Shown in pieces: positions 38,291 to 41,137 of a stretch of DNA of 41,137 nucleotides. The number at the start of each line of letters is the position of its first letter. The first letter of the stretch is position 1. The position numbers and the translations under genes were made by a program. The notes beneath the pieces were generated by a model. It was given only the letters and a program-made list of their open reading frames with translations. It searched no databases and was not told the origin of the DNA. Source of the DNA: Candidatus Bipolaricaulota bacterium. Lineage in GTDB: Bacteria > Bipolaricaulota > Bipolaricaulia > Bipolaricaulales > Bipolaricaulaceae. The stretch is from positions 23,877-65,013 of the forward strand of contig JAUQPF010000010.1 in NCBI GenBank assembly GCA_030550535.1, read 5' to 3'.

Positions 38291-40314
38291 TTAGGCCTCC
38301 ACGAGCAAATGCCCCTGGGGATGGACGAGGGCCCGCGCGCCCCGGGGGATGAAGGCCGTGGAATCCGCGCCCTCCATCAATGCGGCCCCGAGAACTCCGC
38401 GCCCGCAAAGAGCTTCTCGCGGCGGTACACGGAGCAGCGCTGGCAACCTCCGGGAGAGAAGGCGGGGCGCACCTCTAATAGGGCGGCCTGCAAATCCCCG
38501 CCCCTGGGGAGCTCCGGGAGCTCCGGTTTTTCCGTGTGGCCCCAGGCGGTGAGACGCAGGGCCACGAGCTCCCCGGGCTCCTCAGGGACCGCGAAGCCGT
38601 AGCGCTCACGGTGGGCCGCGTGGAAGGCCCGCGCGAGGGCCTCCCGGTCCTCCTCCCCAAGGGGCCAGCGGGGGAGAGGCACGGTGAGCTCGTAGCCTTG
38701 ACCGTGGTAGCGCAGGTCTGCAGCCATTTGGAACGCCCAGCGCTGCGGCGGAACCTCCTCGCGGGCCAAAGCCTCCTCCGCTTGCCCCTTCATCTCCGCC
38801 AGGATGGCGTTGAGGCGCGCGAGGTCCACTTCCCCAAGGGATGCGCAAAAGGAACGCACATGGGCGTGGTTGAGGTCGGCCACAAGGAGGCCCAGGGCGG
38901 AGAGGACGCCGGCATAGGCGGGGATGACCACCAAGGCGGATGCCCAGGCTTTGGGCCAGGGCCACGGCGTGGAGGGGGCCGGCGCCGCCGAAGGCCAGGA
39001 GCGCGAAGTCCCGGGGATCGTGGCCGCGCTCTACGGTCATCACGCGGATGGCCCGCTCCATAGCGGCCTCCGCCACCCGGAGGATCCCTGCCGCGGCCGC
39101 CTCCCAGGAAAGCCCTAAAGCCTCGGCCAAGGGGGCCACGGCCTCCTTGGCCAAATCCGATGGAGCTGAAGGCCTGCGGGGAGGGGCCTATCCCCGGGGA
39201 GGTAGCCCAAAAGGAGGTGGGCATCGGTCACGGTGGGTCTTTTCCCGCCCCGGCCGTAGCAGGCCGGCCCGGGCCAGGCGCCCGCGCTCTCCGGGCCCAC
39301 GCGCAGAAGGCCGCTTCGGTCCAGCCAAGCGAGGCTTCCGCCGCCCGCGCCCACGCTGTGCACGTCCACCGTGGGCAGGCACACCGGCCAGCCCGCCACC
39401 TCCCGCTCCGCCGCCAGCGCCACTTCTCCCCCGCGGATCACGGAAACGTCCGTGCTCGTCCCGCCCATGTCCAAGGTGATGAGCTCCGATAGCCCCAGGG
39501 ATTGCCCGACGAAGTGCGCGCCCACCACGCCTCCCGCGGGTCCAGAGAAGGCGAGGCAAGCCGCGCGTTTCAGGGCCTCCTCGGGATCCGCGGCCCCACC
39601 GCTTGATTGCATGAGAAGGAGAGGGGCGTCCAAGCCGCGCTCGCGCAGGCCTTTCGCCAAGCCCCGCACGTAGCGGTCCAAGAGGGGCTGAAGGCCGGCG
39701 CTCAGCACCGTGGTGCAGGCCCGCTCGTACTCGCGCATCTCCGGGAGGACCTCAGAGGAAATGGCGATGGGCACGCGAAGGCCCTCCTCGCGCAGGACCT
39801 CGCGGGCCCGGCCCTCATGCCCCTCGTTGAGGAGGGAGAAAAGGAGGACGATGGCCACGGCCTCCACAGCGCCGCGCAGGTTTCGGGCGATGGTTTGTAG
39901 GGATTCCTCGTCCAAGGGCCGAAGCAGCTGGCCCTGGGCATCCAGGCGCTCGGGCACAGGGAAGACAAGCTCCCGCGGAACTGAGGGTTTGGGCCGCTCA
40001 CAAAAGAGGTCGTAAAGGGCGGGCCGGTTTTGCCGACCGATCTCCAGATGGTCCCGGAAGCCCTGGGTGACGAGGAGCGCGGTGCGCGCCCACTTCCCCT
40101 CCAGGAGGGCGTTCGTGGCCAGGGTCGTTCCGTGCACGATGCGCTTGGGCCTCTCCCCGATGCGCGCGATCCTTTCAAGGACAGCGTTCTCCTGGGGGAT
40201 CGTGGTGCTGAGCTTCAGGGCCTGGAGCACCCCGTTCTTGAGCCCCACGAAATCGGTGAACGTTCCCCCAACGTCGATGGCCACCGAGACCCTAAGGTGT
40301 TCGAGCTTGCCCAA
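38291..40314 (-). pseudogene. hyuA: N-methylhydantoinase A (hyuA), frameshifted
   Basis: HyuA-type ATP-dependent subunit. Frame 1 has AIDVGGTFTDFV, HGTTLATNALLE, LMQSSGGAADPEEAL, TLDMGGTSTDVS and VGAGGGSLAWLD. Near 39158-39160 one base is lost (before DLAKEAVAPLAEALGL); near 38932-38938 one base is gained (before VVIPAYAGVLSALGLL); at 38384-38389 one base is lost (before ALMEGADSTAFI). The restored end HPQGHLLVEA stops at TAA immediately before the hyuB GTG. The start is uncertain: a TTG at 40314 is plausible, but has no clear ribosome site. The pair would hydrolyse hydantoins or 5-oxoproline with ATP if functional. Confidence 0.85.
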
Positions 40315-40352
40315 ACTCCGCGGGGGAAGCGCCTCCGTCGGGGCTGTCCGAG

Positions 40353-40373
40353 TAAAATGGCACGACAAGGAGG
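40353..40373 (+). promoter_or_regulatory. -10 box and Shine-Dalgarno of the coiled-coil gene
   Basis: TAAAAT (40353-40358) and AAGGAGG (40367-40373), four bases before the ATG at 40378. The -35 is weak. The region is divergent from hyuA. Confidence 0.5.
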
Positions 40374-40377
40374 TTGG

Positions 40378-41137
40378 ATGCGCCGGTATCTTCGCACCCT
40401 CGGGTACATTGCGGGCTTCATTGGCGTCCTTTTGGCCATTGTGGCCCTTGTCCGGGTGAGCAGCACGAATCAGCGCTTAACCGATGTGCGCGAGGAGCTG
40501 CTCATGGTCACCCAAGGCATTCGCCAAAACGACATCCGTAGTCTTTCCACCCGCATGGAGAACCTGAGCACCGACCTCTCCAAGGTTTCGGGAGACCTCC
40601 GTGCCCTCACCACGGATGTTCAAGGTATGCGGACCAAGGTGGACCAGCTCGGCAAGGAGCTTGCGGGGCTGAGCGCCAAGGTGACGGCCATGGACTCCGC
40701 GCGCTTGGAGGACCTGACCGCGCGGTTGAACGCGTTGGCGAAGGAGCTCGAGGGGCTTGCGGGGCGGCTGGCCCGCGTTGAAGAGACGGCGGCGCGGGTG
40801 GCCGCCCTTTCCGCGGACTTGAGCCGATTGAGCCAAGAGTTCGCGGGGCTTTGGGCCCAGGTGAGCGCCATGGATTCTGGAAGGATCGAGGAGGTGGCTC
40901 AGCGGGTGGGCAGTGTGGCCGGCGAGCTCGAGGGGCTTGCGGGGCGGCTCGCGGCCCTTGAGGCCGAGCAGGCCAAAGCCCTGGCGGAGCTTGCCGGTTT
41001 AGGGGTGCGCATCGGGGTGGTGGACGCGGAAAACCTCTTCACCACCGTGTTCTTGCCCCAGGTGGCCGCGGAGCGCAGCGCCCTTCTGGCCAAGGCCCAG
41101 GCCATCCGGGACCTTCAGACCAAGTACGCGCAGGGCC
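40378..41137 (+). CDS. Membrane-anchored coiled coil with OmpH/Skp-like end, partial
   Basis: At least 253 residues, open at the right edge. A single helix (GYIAGFIGVLLAIVALV, about 9-26) anchors the N-terminus, followed by a long coiled coil with heptads of Leu, Val and Ala. Residues about 92-151 and 152-211 are two copies of a 60-residue unit. From about 216, VRIGVVDAENLFTTVF and AERSALLAKAQAIRDLQ resemble the start of OmpH/Skp periplasmic chaperones. This suggests an envelope protein projecting from the inner membrane; its full domain structure is not visible. Confidence 0.75.
   Translation, partial: MRRYLRTLGYIAGFIGVLLAIVALVRVSSTNQRLTDVREELLMVTQGIRQNDIRSLSTRMENLSTDLSKVSGDLRALTTDVQGMRTKVDQLGKELAGLSAKVTAMDSARLEDLTARLNALAKELEGLAGRLARVEETAARVAALSADLSRLSQEFAGLWAQVSAMDSGRIEEVAQRVGSVAGELEGLAGRLAALEAEQAKALAELAGLGVRIGVVDAENLFTTVFLPQVAAERSALLAKAQAIRDLQTKYAQG
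40651..41010 (+). repeat. Two 180-base tandem repeats in the coiled-coil gene
   Basis: Unit 1 (40651-40830) and unit 2 (40831-41010) align without gaps. Near-identical blocks are GAGCTCGAGGGGCTTGCGG (about 40744 and 40924), a GCGGGGCT block (40663 and 40843) and GCCATGGA (40687 and 40867). They encode a 60-residue coiled-coil module. Confidence 0.8.

Noticed and set aside
36805-40314. Programmed frameshifting in hyuAB
   Set aside because: Seven scattered sites with mixed direction, no slippery heptamers with following pseudoknots; decay or read errors explain it better.
1-41137. CRISPR arrays, insertion sequences, integrase or attachment sites
   Set aside because: No regular short direct repeats with spacers, no transposase or integrase motifs, and the only tRNA has no duplicated 3' end.

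Overview
The window is a gene-dense, GC-rich bacterial chromosome segment. The longest stretch without a protein gene is about 210 bases (10108-10318), and it is filled by a structured RNA leader. Bacterial markers are IF2, RbfA, L34, L32, EF-G and a class A RNase P RNA. Archaeal or thermophile-leaning markers are a RNase HII of archaeal type and a DUF763 protein. A C-terminal Phe barrel signature hints at an outer membrane. I suspect an uncultured, possibly thermophilic candidate phylum (Bipolaricaulota/Acetothermia would fit), but the sequence alone does not fix the taxon. I see no insertion sequences, CRISPR arrays, prophage genes or rRNA.

Layout. 1-2534 (minus): M42 aminopeptidase, 8-oxoguanine deaminase type amidohydrolase, start of a MoaD-like protein. 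2621-7854 (plus): rhomboid, RNase HII, L34, IF2, DUF503, RbfA and a fucose-isomerase-like protein. 7851-8636 (minus): a broken beta-barrel/InlB-repeat remnant and a half-size GDT1 cation transporter. 8707-12970 (plus): MATE exporter, then a three-gene ABC importer behind a leader with an intrinsic terminator. 13031-14991 (minus): DUF763 and a metallo-beta-lactamase-fold hydrolase, divergent from 15053-20251 (plus): Nif3-like, coiled-coil zinc ribbon, TPM-domain protein, rnpB, YugP peptidase, rpe, ribD. 20185-22257 (minus): EF-G with a structured leader. 22436-23692 (plus): tRNA(CAT), RNase H-fold protein, dtd, L32. 23694-28044 (minus): MFS, TIM-barrel isomerase, SDR, upp, and an unknown protein. 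28156-30075 (plus): MFS exporter and a secreted DUF4384 protein. 30106-33656 (minus): MrfB-like nuclease, MrfA-like helicase, and a small unknown protein. 33726-36800 (plus): NEW3-domain protein with an ABC-2 exporter. 36805-40314 (minus): hydantoinase hyuA/hyuB broken by seven frameshifts. 40378-end (plus): membrane-anchored coiled coil with 60-residue repeats and an OmpH/Skp-like end.

Themes. (1) Many genes have a good -10 box only 6-9 bases before the start codon, so their mRNAs should be leaderless or nearly so. (2) One mRNA appears to be released by tRNA 3' processing four bases before its ATG. (3) The TPM-domain gene seems to start at CTG inside the upstream gene and to end inside rnpB, whose promoter lies in its zinc-ribbon codons. 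(4) The best candidates for undescribed biology are the terminator-coupled leader of the ABC importer, the structured EF-G leader, and the small third gene of the MrfAB repair cluster.
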